Source: Rhodococcus globerulus NBRC 14531
GTDB taxonomy: Bacteria > Actinomycetota > Actinomycetes > Mycobacteriales > Mycobacteriaceae
Assembly (NCBI RefSeq): GCF_001894805.1
Contig: NZ_BCWX01000003.1
Span: 930,001 to 994,000 of the forward strand
Reading direction: 5' to 3'
DNA length: 64,000 nt
The notes beneath the pieces were generated by a model. That model saw nothing but the letters and a program-made list of their open reading frames with translations, ran no database searches and had not been told where the DNA came from. Position numbers and translations under genes: made by a program. Numbering within the stretch: position 1 is the stretch's first letter; each line of letters opens with the position of its first letter. This document shows, in pieces, positions 43,895-52,396 of this stretch.

Positions 43895-44506
43895 TCAGGA
43901 CGGCGGCATTGCGGGAGCGAGCAGGATCGCCGCACATTCGGCGACTAGTTCTTCTTCGGTGACGTCGATGTATCCGTCGAGCCATGCGCTCAGCGTTTGA
44001 GCGAGGCCGCCGACCAGGAAGGTTGCCGTCAGCGTCAGCTGGCCGCTGTCGCCGAGTCGGTAGAAGCTCTTGGCGTTGGCGGCGAGGAGACCGATGAATA
44101 TCGTGGTCGACGCCCGGCGTTTCTCGACGAGGAGCGGGCTTGTGAGCGCGCTCGAGAAGAGTAGTCGCCCGCGCCTTGGGTCGCGGGCAACGGTGCGGAC
44201 GATGTTGGCTATGGCCGCCACTGCCTTGTCTCGTTCGGCGTCGGCCGCGTCCACTGCTGCCTGGGTGGAGACGGCGATATCCGTGATGACCGTGTCGTAC
44301 ACCGCGGAGATCAGGGCGTCGCGGTCGGTGAAGCTCTCGTAGAAGTACCGGGCAGCTACACCAGCCTGTTTGCACACCCCACGCACCGTCAGTTCGGGTT
44401 CGGCTGATCCCATCAGTTCGAGCCCGGCTTCGATCAGCGTCTCGCGGCGCGCAGCGACGCGGAGGGCGCCGTCGACGCCACCGTACAAACGCGGTTGGTC
44501 ATTCAT
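43895..44506 (-). CDS. TetR-family regulator
   Basis: About 203 residues. The N-terminal HTH is RRETLIEAGLELMGSAE, TVRGVCKQAGVAARYFYESFTDRDALI (about residues 18-62), where the YFYESF pattern is typical of TetR recognition helices. The rest is an all-helical ligand-binding domain. ATG 44506 is used; an ATG at 44515 is equally possible. Divergent from the first MpaB oxygenase gene, about 105 bp apart, so that gene is its likely target. Confidence 0.85.
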   Translation of the reverse strand: MNDQPRLYGGVDGALRVAARRETLIEAGLELMGSAEPELTVRGVCKQAGVAARYFYESFTDRDALISAVYDTVITDIAVSTQAAVDAADAERDKAVAAIANIVRTVARDPRRGRLLFSSALTSPLLVEKRRASTTIFIGLLAANAKSFYRLGDSGQLTLTATFLVGGLAQTLSAWLDGYIDVTEEELVAECAAILLAPAMPPS

Positions 44507-44611
44507 GTAGACCATCTTGGCATCTCGAAGCTATTGACATCGTGAGGTTTCAGCGCTTCACTCATCTGAGAACACGCGTTCGCAGATATCCGACTCGAAG
44601 GGGTTAATGCC

Positions 44612-45445
44612 GTGACGGTGAGTAGAGATTCGATCGACATCGATGCTGAGGTCGAGAAGGCGATGTCCGGGTTGGGACTGTTGGCCGCCGGCGCAAACGT
44701 GATCATGCAACTTGCGCGCCCCGCGGTGGGTTACGGCGTGTACGAGAGCAAGGTCGAGACCGGCAGGTTGGACCGTCATCCGGTCAAGCGCACTCGCACA
44801 ACGCTGACCTACCTGGCGGTGGCAAGCCTCGCCACCGAGGACGAGAAGAAGCAGTACCGGCGCGCAGTCAACGGAGCACACAAGTATGTCCGTTCGGACG
44901 AGAACAGTGCCGTCGAGTACAACGCGTTCGACCCCGAACTCCAGTTGTGGGTTGCTGCCTGCCTGTACCGCGGCTTCGAGGACGTCTACAAGGCACTGTA
45001 CGGAGATCTCGACCCCGCAACCCAGGACGCCTTCTATCAGCGTAGTTCAAGTTTTGGCACCACCCTCCAGATGCGCCGCGACATGTGGCCGGTGGACCGA
45101 GATGCGTTCGAGGTCTACTGGAACGAGAACCTGAACAAGGTCAGCATCGACGACACGATCCGTGAGCACCTGTACGGGATCGCATCGGCTACTTTCACCC
45201 CGAAGCTGTTGCATCCCTTGGTCGGCCCGCTCAATCGCTTTCTCACGACGGGATTCCTGCCGCAATCCTTCCGGGACGAAATGCGCCTCCCGTGGTCCGA
45301 ACGGAGGCAGCGCGGATTCGACCGATCGATGCGCGTCGCGGCGGCAGTCAATCGAGTTACCCCGAAGGTCATTCGCATGTTCCCGTACAACTTTTACCTG
45401 TGGGATCTGCGTCGTCGAATTGCCAAGGGGATTCCGTTGGTCTGA
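44612..45445 (+). CDS. MpaB/DUF2236-family oxygenase-like protein 1
   Basis: 277-residue helical protein of the MpaB'/DUF2236 group, related to the Lcp rubber oxygenase and to MpaB of fungi, enzymes that cleave double bonds of isoprenoid chains using a b-type haem. Family signs: LARPAVGYGVYESKVETGRL, HPVKRTRTTLTYLAVA, RAVNGAHKYVRSD with the probable haem-ligand His, and YNAFDPELQLWVAACLYRGFED. GTG 44612. It converges with a paralogue that ends the mce operon. Cytosolic or membrane-associated; the substrate is not known and oxygenase activity is inferred from the family. Confidence 0.85.
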   Translation: MTVSRDSIDIDAEVEKAMSGLGLLAAGANVIMQLARPAVGYGVYESKVETGRLDRHPVKRTRTTLTYLAVASLATEDEKKQYRRAVNGAHKYVRSDENSAVEYNAFDPELQLWVAACLYRGFEDVYKALYGDLDPATQDAFYQRSSSFGTTLQMRRDMWPVDRDAFEVYWNENLNKVSIDDTIREHLYGIASATFTPKLLHPLVGPLNRFLTTGFLPQSFRDEMRLPWSERRQRGFDRSMRVAAAVNRVTPKVIRMFPYNFYLWDLRRRIAKGIPLV

Positions 45446-45461
45446 CGGGACAGTCCACAGT

Positions 45462-46367
45462 TCAGACGAGGTTCTTGCTTCGTTTGATCCGGCGACGGAG
45501 GTCGCGCATCTGAATGGTGTTGCCTGCCTGCCGGATCGATCGAGGTATGAATCTGTTGACGAAGGACACGAAGATGAAGAGATGTTCGAAGCGTCGACGG
45601 TCGTCCTCGGTCCACTCGAGTCCGAGTTGGTCACGGTAGATCGGGGGAAGAAACCCGATTGTCAGAAATCGCAGCAGGTTTCGAAACACCAGGCGCAGTG
45701 GCCAGGCAATCATGCGTAAGTCGATCAGATCGTTCAGATACCGGCTGGTGCGTTCGTCGATGATCACACGTTCACAGCCGACGTTCCAGTAACGTTCGAA
45801 ATCCGCGCGCGTGGCCGGCCACATCTCTTCGGTGACCTGCAGAGTGGTTCCCAGAGTAGAGGCGGATTGGTAGAACGACTCCGCCTGTTCTTCGGACATC
45901 ACACCGTGCAGCAACTGGTGACTGTCTTCGAATCCGATGAACAGGCAAGCCGCGACCCATAATTGGAGTTCACGGTTGAAGGCGTTGTACTTGACCGGGC
46001 TGTTTGCATCTGACCGTACGTGCCGGTGCACCGAGTTGACTGCTTCGCGGTACGCCAGACGCTCTTCCTCGTTACCCAGAATCGCGACAGTCAGATATTG
46101 CGTGGTGGTCCGCGCGCGTTTCCACGGATGTGCCGTCAGAGCGCCTGATTCGACCTTGCTTTCCATGACGCCGTACGCCACTTCCGGCCAGCCGAGTTGC
46201 AGGACGACGTTGGCGGCGGCGCCGGCAAACGACCAGAAGTCGAGCGCATCGGTGATGTGAGCAGGTTTCCTGGCCCACCGCCGGCGCAGGCCGGTGATGG
46301 TGATTCGCGTCTGATCGGTTCGAAGTGACGACTCGGTCTGTTCGGAATCCAGGTAATGAGTGGGCAT
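45462..46367 (-). CDS. MpaB/DUF2236-family oxygenase-like protein 2
   Basis: 301-residue paralogue of the convergent gene with the same motifs: LGWPEVAYGVMESKVESGAL, HPWKRARTTTQYLTVA, EAVNSVHRHVRSD with the candidate haem His, and YNAFNRELQLWVAACLFIGFED. An extra Ser/Thr-rich N-terminal stretch of about 35 residues precedes the shared part. ATG 46367 has GGAGGG upstream. It lies 8 bp after the Mce-associated protein, so it is the last gene of the yrbE-mce transcript. Both paralogues end in Val-stop (GTC TGA), giving a small palindrome at the convergent stops. Confidence 0.86.
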   Translation of the reverse strand: MPTHYLDSEQTESSLRTDQTRITITGLRRRWARKPAHITDALDFWSFAGAAANVVLQLGWPEVAYGVMESKVESGALTAHPWKRARTTTQYLTVAILGNEEERLAYREAVNSVHRHVRSDANSPVKYNAFNRELQLWVAACLFIGFEDSHQLLHGVMSEEQAESFYQSASTLGTTLQVTEEMWPATRADFERYWNVGCERVIIDERTSRYLNDLIDLRMIAWPLRLVFRNLLRFLTIGFLPPIYRDQLGLEWTEDDRRRFEHLFIFVSFVNRFIPRSIRQAGNTIQMRDLRRRIKRSKNLV

Positions 46368-46375
46368 CGACCCTC

Positions 46376-46933
46376 CTATTTCGTCTCTACGTTGCTGACG
46401 AGCCACTGGTCGTTCGATCTGACCATCGAGATGACCATCCGATACTTCTGCGCATTCCCTTGCGGCGCAGCAACATTTTTGGCTTCCTGATCGACGAACA
46501 CCAGAACTGTTGCCGATGAACTGTCCATGGACTCGATACCTACGTGTGCCGCCGTAGCGGTTGCCTGCCCCTGCCCGCCGGCGACGACATCGCGCAGCGA
46601 ATCGACCATGGTTCGGTAAGTGCCGGCAAACTCGTCGGTCGACATGGAGGCAATCGAGTCCTTGTTCGCGTCCAGATCCTGGTAATCGAAGGAAGACATG
46701 ATGACCGAGTATTCGCGGGCAGTGTCGAGAGCTTCCTGGCGCAGAGTGTTGTCCTGGCTTTCCGAATACATCTGAAATCCCCACGCCGCCACTGCTGCGA
46801 CCAGTGCCAGAGCCAATACGGCAGTCAGGGCGGTGCGCGGCGTCTTCAGGCGTCGCAGTAACGACGGACGGTCCGGCTGGTCACCCGATTCCTGCTCGGT
46901 CTTGTCCATCAGTGTGCTTTCAGCGGGTGCCAT
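46376..46933 (-). CDS. Mce-associated membrane protein
   Basis: 185-residue protein of the Mas type that follows mce genes in actinobacteria; in mycobacteria such proteins stabilise Mce transporters. A charged cytosolic N-terminus (about 1-35), one helix (TALTAVLALALVAAVAAWGF), then an extracytoplasmic NTF2-like domain ending YRMVISMVRSNDQWLVSNVE. ATG 46933 has GGAAGGA seven bases upstream and overlaps the mceF end by 14 bp; ATG 46909 is possible. Confidence 0.87.
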   Translation of the reverse strand: MAPAESTLMDKTEQESGDQPDRPSLLRRLKTPRTALTAVLALALVAAVAAWGFQMYSESQDNTLRQEALDTAREYSVIMSSFDYQDLDANKDSIASMSTDEFAGTYRTMVDSLRDVVAGGQGQATATAAHVGIESMDSSSATVLVFVDQEAKNVAAPQGNAQKYRMVISMVRSNDQWLVSNVETK

Positions 46934-48140
46934 TTCCCAGTCCTTCCAACATCGATCTCCAATAGTTCAGTGCGTCTACGCCGGTCGGAATGAGAATGGG
47001 ATCATCGACAACCGGCGGGCCGATCGGCGTGCCGGGGATGGTGGCATTCTGCAATCCGAGATCGTTCGGTCGCGGAGCATTCCGCGCTCCGCGTTGGACC
47101 AGATCATCGGCCGGTGGGCAGTACATCGCGAGGTTCGGGCTGGTGGGGGAGAGATCACCGACTTCGCGCCTGGGAGTGTCGTAGTTGCATACCGGTCCTT
47201 GTGTGGCGACCAGCGCAAAATCGGCGCGATCACCCTTCACGATCGAAGCCAGATCCGCGAGGCCTCGAGGGATCGTGACCAATCCCGTTTCCAGGGCATC
47301 CGTGCGGTCGGAGATGATCGGAGCAACTGTCACGAGATTGGCCAACACGGCTCCAAAAGTGTTGTGGTACTGGTCGAACAACTGTTGTGCACTGCTCAAC
47401 GCTGCCGGTGAATGATCGGTGAGGTAGATCAGCACCGGCGCGTTGGAATCGAGTTGCTCGGTGAAGTTCTTGGCAGCCGACATCCCGCGGACAAACGAAT
47501 CCGATTGTGTTGCCATGGAATCAACCAAGGTCGAGGTGCGTGAGAGCAGCGCCGCGAGTTCCGCGGACTGATCGTTCAACTGTGCGGACAGCGTCCCACC
47601 GTTCTCGATCATCGTGGACAGACTTGGGCCGAGTCCGTTGAACGAGTTTCCCAATTCGGTTCCGATGTCGCTGATCGCCTGCGGATCGAGACCCTCGAGC
47701 ACATCCGACGCCTGAAGCATCAACTGGCTCATCTGAACCGGCTGTTGATCCGCCGGCATCGCGATCTCGTCGCCGTCCTGAAGGTAAGGTCCCTGATCGG
47801 TGTTGGGATAGATGTCCACGTTCTGAATTCCGGCGGCAGTTCCCATCGTCACTTTGGCAACACTGTCGGCGGGTATCTCGGCGTTTTCGTTGAGCGAGAG
47901 CTCTACGCGAGCGGAACGGGTACTCGAGTCGAGAGCAACCCCGCTGACCTTTCCCACCTGCACCCCGCGGTACGTGACCACCGTTCCCGCGGTCAGGCCG
48001 AAAGCGTCGGACATGGTGGCGTGAAGCCGGATGTGATCTCCGAAACCTTGTGGACCGACGACGTAGACGATGCCGAACGGAATGACGACGGCAGCGGTGA
48101 GCGCAAACAAGACAAGTTGCACGAGCGCAAGACGTTTCAT
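46920..48140 (-). CDS. mceF: Mce family protein MceF
   Basis: Component of the Mce hydrophobic-substrate importer. 406 residues: N-terminal membrane helix (about 5-25), MCE domain (about 35-120, VVTYRGVQVGKVSGVALD), a helical needle region that should form the tube across the periplasm-like space (about 130-310), and a proline-rich C-terminal tail with cysteines (GPVCNYDTP and MYCPPADD). ATG 48140 overlaps the mceE stop by four bases (ATGA). Last Mce subunit of the set. Confidence 0.92.
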   Translation of the reverse strand: MKRLALVQLVLFALTAAVVIPFGIVYVVGPQGFGDHIRLHATMSDAFGLTAGTVVTYRGVQVGKVSGVALDSSTRSARVELSLNENAEIPADSVAKVTMGTAAGIQNVDIYPNTDQGPYLQDGDEIAMPADQQPVQMSQLMLQASDVLEGLDPQAISDIGTELGNSFNGLGPSLSTMIENGGTLSAQLNDQSAELAALLSRTSTLVDSMATQSDSFVRGMSAAKNFTEQLDSNAPVLIYLTDHSPAALSSAQQLFDQYHNTFGAVLANLVTVAPIISDRTDALETGLVTIPRGLADLASIVKGDRADFALVATQGPVCNYDTPRREVGDLSPTSPNLAMYCPPADDLVQRGARNAPRPNDLGLQNATIPGTPIGPPVVDDPILIPTGVDALNYWRSMLEGLGNGTR

Positions 48141-49204
48141 CGTCGGCCTCCCTGCAGAAGATCGGTCAGAGTTCCGGGCGCCGCAATAGCTGCTGCGCCG
48201 CCGGCCATCCCACCGGTCCAGAGTTTGTCGATCGTGCCGGGAATGTCGAGGGCGCCGTCGAACATCAGGTAGTCGCCGCGCACCGCATAGGTGAAACTTT
48301 CGAGCATTCCGTTCATATTTGCCAGTGTCTGGCCCATCTCGGAGTTGAACGAATCGAGAGTCCCGACAACGGTCGACGCATCCTGGAGCATGCTGTCGAG
48401 CCCGCCCGGAGAGGAGTCCAGAATCGTGTTCGCGTTGACGGCGAGTTGAACCGTCGAGTTCAACAGGCTGGAAATCTGATCCTTCTGACCGACAAGAATC
48501 GACACCACCTGAGGGACGGAATCCAAATAGTTGTCGATGATCTCGCGTTGCCCGGCAAGCTGCGAGGAGACCCGAGCGGCGAGATCGACGGCCTCGTTGA
48601 ACTCGTCCTGATGACTACTGGCTTCCGCCATGAGGGAGGTGAGAGTATCGGTCAGGGAGCGCACCTCACCGGACCGGCCGGAGAACGCAGTGTTGAGTTC
48701 TCTCACGACGGTATCGAGTTGGTCGATGCCGCTCCCGGTGAGAACTGTCCCGAGTGTCGCGAGTGCACTTTCCACCTGCGGGCCGATCTCGGTGCGGGAC
48801 TCCGGAATGGTGTCACCGTCGCTCAACACCGAACTCGATGGTACTTCCGGCAGAAGTAGTCGAATGAACGGATTACCCAGCGCTGAGGGAAGTTCGACGG
48901 ATGCTTCGACATTGTCCGGCAACTGAGTCGCAGTGTCCAGACTCAGACTCACCCGGGCTCCGACCACGTCTGCGGACAGTGCGGATACCCGTCCGATCAC
49001 CTTCTGACCACTGCGGACGTCGGCTCCCAGAACAAGACCGTCAGCGCCCGCCAACTGCACTGCCACGGTGTACGCATCACCGTCTGCCGAGCGGCCCAAC
49101 GGAAGATCCTGGATACCGGCGCTGCAACCGCCGAACGCAAAGACCACCGCGCAACCAACACCTACTGCCGCGACTGCGGTGACTATCCGAACAGACTGCC
49201 GCAT
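48137..49204 (-). CDS. mceE: Mce family lipoprotein MceE
   Basis: The lipid-anchored Mce subunit (LprK-like). 355 residues with a lipoprotein signal ending AFGGC (Cys at about 27), an MCE domain (GLVLGADVRSGQKVIGRVSAL) and the helical region with regularly spaced Leu/Val. Short C-terminus, as usual for this subunit. ATG 49204 shares a base with the mceD stop (TGATG). Confidence 0.92.
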   Translation of the reverse strand: MRQSVRIVTAVAAVGVGCAVVFAFGGCSAGIQDLPLGRSADGDAYTVAVQLAGADGLVLGADVRSGQKVIGRVSALSADVVGARVSLSLDTATQLPDNVEASVELPSALGNPFIRLLLPEVPSSSVLSDGDTIPESRTEIGPQVESALATLGTVLTGSGIDQLDTVVRELNTAFSGRSGEVRSLTDTLTSLMAEASSHQDEFNEAVDLAARVSSQLAGQREIIDNYLDSVPQVVSILVGQKDQISSLLNSTVQLAVNANTILDSSPGGLDSMLQDASTVVGTLDSFNSEMGQTLANMNGMLESFTYAVRGDYLMFDGALDIPGTIDKLWTGGMAGGAAAIAAPGTLTDLLQGGRR

Positions 49205-50301
49205 CAGTTGCCACCTCCCGAGGCCACGCCGCCGGATACCGCAGACGCGATTCCGAGCGGATCGGACTCACTGAGCGGGAAGGAAATGGGGTTGGTGAAG
49301 CCGGCGCCGGTGCAGATCGGCAGCTTGTACGTCTCGCACAACGGTTGCGCCACAGCAAATTGCGTCAGTGCTGTCGAGACATTGAGTCGAATACGTCCAC
49401 GCTGATCGGGGCCGATGGTGCCGGACAGGTTTGCCATCATCAACGGCACAAGGTCCATGAATTCGGCGAGACCCGGTTGTTTTGCCGCCAGTACGTCGCC
49501 GAGGACCGCAACGTTGCCGGCGATGGCACCGACGTCGTCGCCGTGAGTGGTCATGAAGCGCTCCAGCTGATCGAACACTACCTGTAAATCCTGAAGTGGT
49601 TGGGAGATGTCCATGTTCTGGCTCGACCACTGATCACCCAATTGGCCCAAGTCGCCGACCAGTTCGTCGAGACTGACCTGCCGGGCGTCGAGAGCGGCCA
49701 TCAAGGTGCTGAGGTTGTCGACGAGTGCGCCGATGTCTTCGGACCGAGCACCGACTACTCCCGTTGCCGTACTGAGGTTTCGGATTGCGGTGTTGAATTG
49801 ATCGCCCTGGCCCGCCCACCCGGCCGCACCGCGACTGACAAGATCCCCGAGATTGCCGCCGTCGCCGGCAAATGCTTCGGCCAAGGTGCTGACGCTTCCC
49901 ATCAAACCGTCGAAATCGATTGGGGAATGTGCGCGTTCGACGGGAATCTGATCGCCGTCTTCCAAAGTGTCTCCGCCGGTGTACGCCGGTCCGAGTTCGA
50001 TGTGGCGATCACTGATCACCGAAGGATTGAGAACATACGCCGACGCATCTGCCGGAAGTTCCACGGAGGTCGGCATGGACATCGCCACCCGAACCGATGT
50101 TCCGCGGGGCTCGACCGACGTGACTGTCCCGACGCCGACACCGAGAACTGTGACCTTGCTTCCCTCGTAGATCCCCCCGACGTAACTGAAATCGGCGTAG
50201 ACGGTCGTCGACTGATCGGTTCGTCCGAAGATGTACCAGCCTGGCAGCGCGATCGCGAGGGTCACGACGAGCAGGGCAGTGACAGCTTTTCGTGGATTCA
50301 C
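49204..50301 (-). CDS. mceD: Mce family protein MceD
   Basis: 365-residue Mce subunit: N-terminal helix (about 8-25), MCE domain (IYEGSKVTVLGVGVGTVTSVE), helical region (about 125-290) and a short Gly/Ser-rich tail with two cysteines (PLCETYKLPIC). Begins with GTG 50301, which overlaps the mceC stop as GTGA. One of the six subunits needed for a hetero-hexameric tube. Confidence 0.92.
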   Translation of the reverse strand: MNPRKAVTALLVVTLAIALPGWYIFGRTDQSTTVYADFSYVGGIYEGSKVTVLGVGVGTVTSVEPRGTSVRVAMSMPTSVELPADASAYVLNPSVISDRHIELGPAYTGGDTLEDGDQIPVERAHSPIDFDGLMGSVSTLAEAFAGDGGNLGDLVSRGAAGWAGQGDQFNTAIRNLSTATGVVGARSEDIGALVDNLSTLMAALDARQVSLDELVGDLGQLGDQWSSQNMDISQPLQDLQVVFDQLERFMTTHGDDVGAIAGNVAVLGDVLAAKQPGLAEFMDLVPLMMANLSGTIGPDQRGRIRLNVSTALTQFAVAQPLCETYKLPICTGAGFTNPISFPLSESDPLGIASAVSGGVASGGGN

Positions 50302-51356
50302 TTGCAGCCCTCCATGATGCCGAGCGCGCAGAGCAGATTATCCGGGATCACGGCTGCCGGTGCATTGACGTCGGTCCAGTCGCCCGTGCCGGTGGCGTCG
50401 GTGACCGAGCGCAGTGCAGACGGAAGACGTGTCATCAGCAGGTCGATCTGATCAGCATTGTTCTTCAGCGTTGTGGTGACGGCGACCAGGTTGTCTGTCA
50501 GTGCTCCGAATTCGCCCTCGTGCGCGGTGAACGTAGTGGAAAGCTTCGAGATGATGATCGTCAGGTTGTCGACGAGTTGAGTGAGGGCGTCCTTGCGCAT
50601 GGCAAGTGTGCGCACGATGGTCTGAGCGTTTGCGGCCGTGTTCACTATCGAATCAGTCTGCGCCACAGCCATGTCCGACAGCTCTCGCGACATCGTCAGG
50701 ATTTGGTCGATCTGCTCGCCGTTCTGTGCGAAGGCTGCGGAGGCACCACTGATTCCGGCCAGCGCTCGGCCGACCTGATCGGAGTCGGTCGGAATCACCT
50801 GCGAGAGAGTGTCCATCATCGACTCCATCGCTTGCAGATCTACGCCGGTTGCCGCGTGGGTTGCGTCGGCGCTGACGTCGTCGAGGCTGTACGGCACCGT
50901 TGTTCGCGAGAGCGGGATGACGCGTCCGTCGTTGTCGTCCACAACACCGGCAGGCACCACTTCGAGGTAACGCTTACCCAGGACGGTCTTGAGTCGGACG
51001 GTGGCGGTGCTCTGGTTGCCCAACGGTTGATCCTTGTCCAGGCGGAAGCTGACGATCACGTGGTCTCCGGCAAGTTCGATGGAATCCACCCGTCCGGCGG
51101 GAACTCCGGCTACGTACACCGGGTCGGTGTCGGAAAGTCCACTGGCATTGGCAAATTCAGCTGTGTATGCCGACGTTCGAACGTTGTACCAGAGTTTCGG
51201 AATACCCAGCGCGGCAGCCAGTCCGACCACCAGAACAAAGATCCCGAGGCTGCCCAACGCCAAAGCCGTTCCGCTGCCGCTCTGGCGACGGTCCCCTTTG
51301 AACAGAAAGAGCATGATGCCGACAAAAACGTCGATCAGCTTGACCAGAAACATCAT
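50298..51356 (-). CDS. mceC: Mce family protein MceC
   Basis: 352-residue Mce subunit: basic start, a membrane helix (ALGSLGIFVLVVGLAAALG), MCE domain (GLSDTDPVYVAGVPAGRVDSIEL, over two strands) and a helical needle region, ending CALGIMEGCK with two cysteines. The start ATG 51356 overlaps the mceB stop (ATGA); a second ATG at 51353 follows directly. Confidence 0.92.
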   Translation of the reverse strand: MMFLVKLIDVFVGIMLFLFKGDRRQSGSGTALALGSLGIFVLVVGLAAALGIPKLWYNVRTSAYTAEFANASGLSDTDPVYVAGVPAGRVDSIELAGDHVIVSFRLDKDQPLGNQSTATVRLKTVLGKRYLEVVPAGVVDDNDGRVIPLSRTTVPYSLDDVSADATHAATGVDLQAMESMMDTLSQVIPTDSDQVGRALAGISGASAAFAQNGEQIDQILTMSRELSDMAVAQTDSIVNTAANAQTIVRTLAMRKDALTQLVDNLTIIISKLSTTFTAHEGEFGALTDNLVAVTTTLKNNADQIDLLMTRLPSALRSVTDATGTGDWTDVNAPAAVIPDNLLCALGIMEGCK

Positions 51357-52396
51357 GAGCACACCGGCGAATGTGTTGCGCCGAAGATATTGGCTTCCAC
51401 GTCCCCTGCCTTCAGTGTGAAATTGCACAGATAAAGATTGATGAAACTTCCGTAGCTGCCGATCCTGTTTGCGGCATCGGCAAACTGGGGGAGGTTCGCG
51501 ACAAGTCGATTGAATTCGTCGGTGCTCGCAATCCAACCGGCGGTAACATTTTCGAGTTGTGCAACCGTCGTGCCGAAAGATCCGTTCGATCCGGTCATCA
51601 GCTGAGCCAACGACGAGACGGTGCGGTTTCCCTGATCCAGAAGTGTGGCAAGTTGGTCGTTCTGTTCGACAACCGAGGTACTGAGACCGTTCAAACCGTC
51701 AAGGAGGCTGACCATTTCGGGTTGGCGATCGTCGACGGAGGTGAGGAGTGTGTTCATGTTCGTCAACAGTTGCGCAAAAACATCTTGGCGGTCGACGAGA
51801 CCTGATGTCATGACGGCGATCTGGTCGAGAAGCGCGGAGATCGCGCCACCTTGCCCGTTGAACGTTTCGACAAAACTCCGAGTGAGTGTGTTGACCTGCT
51901 CGGGTTGTAATGCGGCAAACAGTGGTTTGAAGCCGTTCATCAACGCGGTCAGGTTGATCGGGGGCGTTGTCTGCGTCAGCGGAACAGTCCCACCAGGTTC
52001 CAGCGTTCTCGCTGACACCGATGCTGGTCCCGAGTGCGCATCGTCATTGTGAGTCAGTGCGAGGTAGCGGGCGCCCAACATGTCGCCGTAGCGGACGGTA
52101 GCCCGAACGTCGGACGCGAGAGAATACTGCGATTCGATCTCCACGTCGACGATCGCTTTGCTTGTGCCACCACCGTTGTCGGCAAACGCGACCGAGTCCA
52201 CCCTGCCGATCCGGACACCCGACATGGTCACCGGATTACCGGGATTCAAGCCCTCCACGTCCGTGAACTCGAACGAATAGGAAGCGGTGTCCCCACGAAC
52301 CGGTACCGACAGCGTGTTTGCCACGAACGACGCGCACGCGAGCCCGGTGATACAGAACAGTGACAAGCGAACTACCTGAGCGGTCCGAATTTTCAC
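51353..52396 (-). CDS. mceB: Mce family protein MceB
   Basis: 347-residue Mce subunit: N-terminal helix (VVRLSLFCITGLACASFVAN), MCE domain (GLNPGNPVTMSGVRIGRVDSV) and a helical region up to about residue 320, then a short tail with two cysteines (YLCNFTL and SPVCS). GTG 52396 overlaps the mceA stop as GTGA. Confidence 0.92.
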   Translation of the reverse strand: MKIRTAQVVRLSLFCITGLACASFVANTLSVPVRGDTASYSFEFTDVEGLNPGNPVTMSGVRIGRVDSVAFADNGGGTSKAIVDVEIESQYSLASDVRATVRYGDMLGARYLALTHNDDAHSGPASVSARTLEPGGTVPLTQTTPPINLTALMNGFKPLFAALQPEQVNTLTRSFVETFNGQGGAISALLDQIAVMTSGLVDRQDVFAQLLTNMNTLLTSVDDRQPEMVSLLDGLNGLSTSVVEQNDQLATLLDQGNRTVSSLAQLMTGSNGSFGTTVAQLENVTAGWIASTDEFNRLVANLPQFADAANRIGSYGSFINLYLCNFTLKAGDVEANIFGATHSPVCS

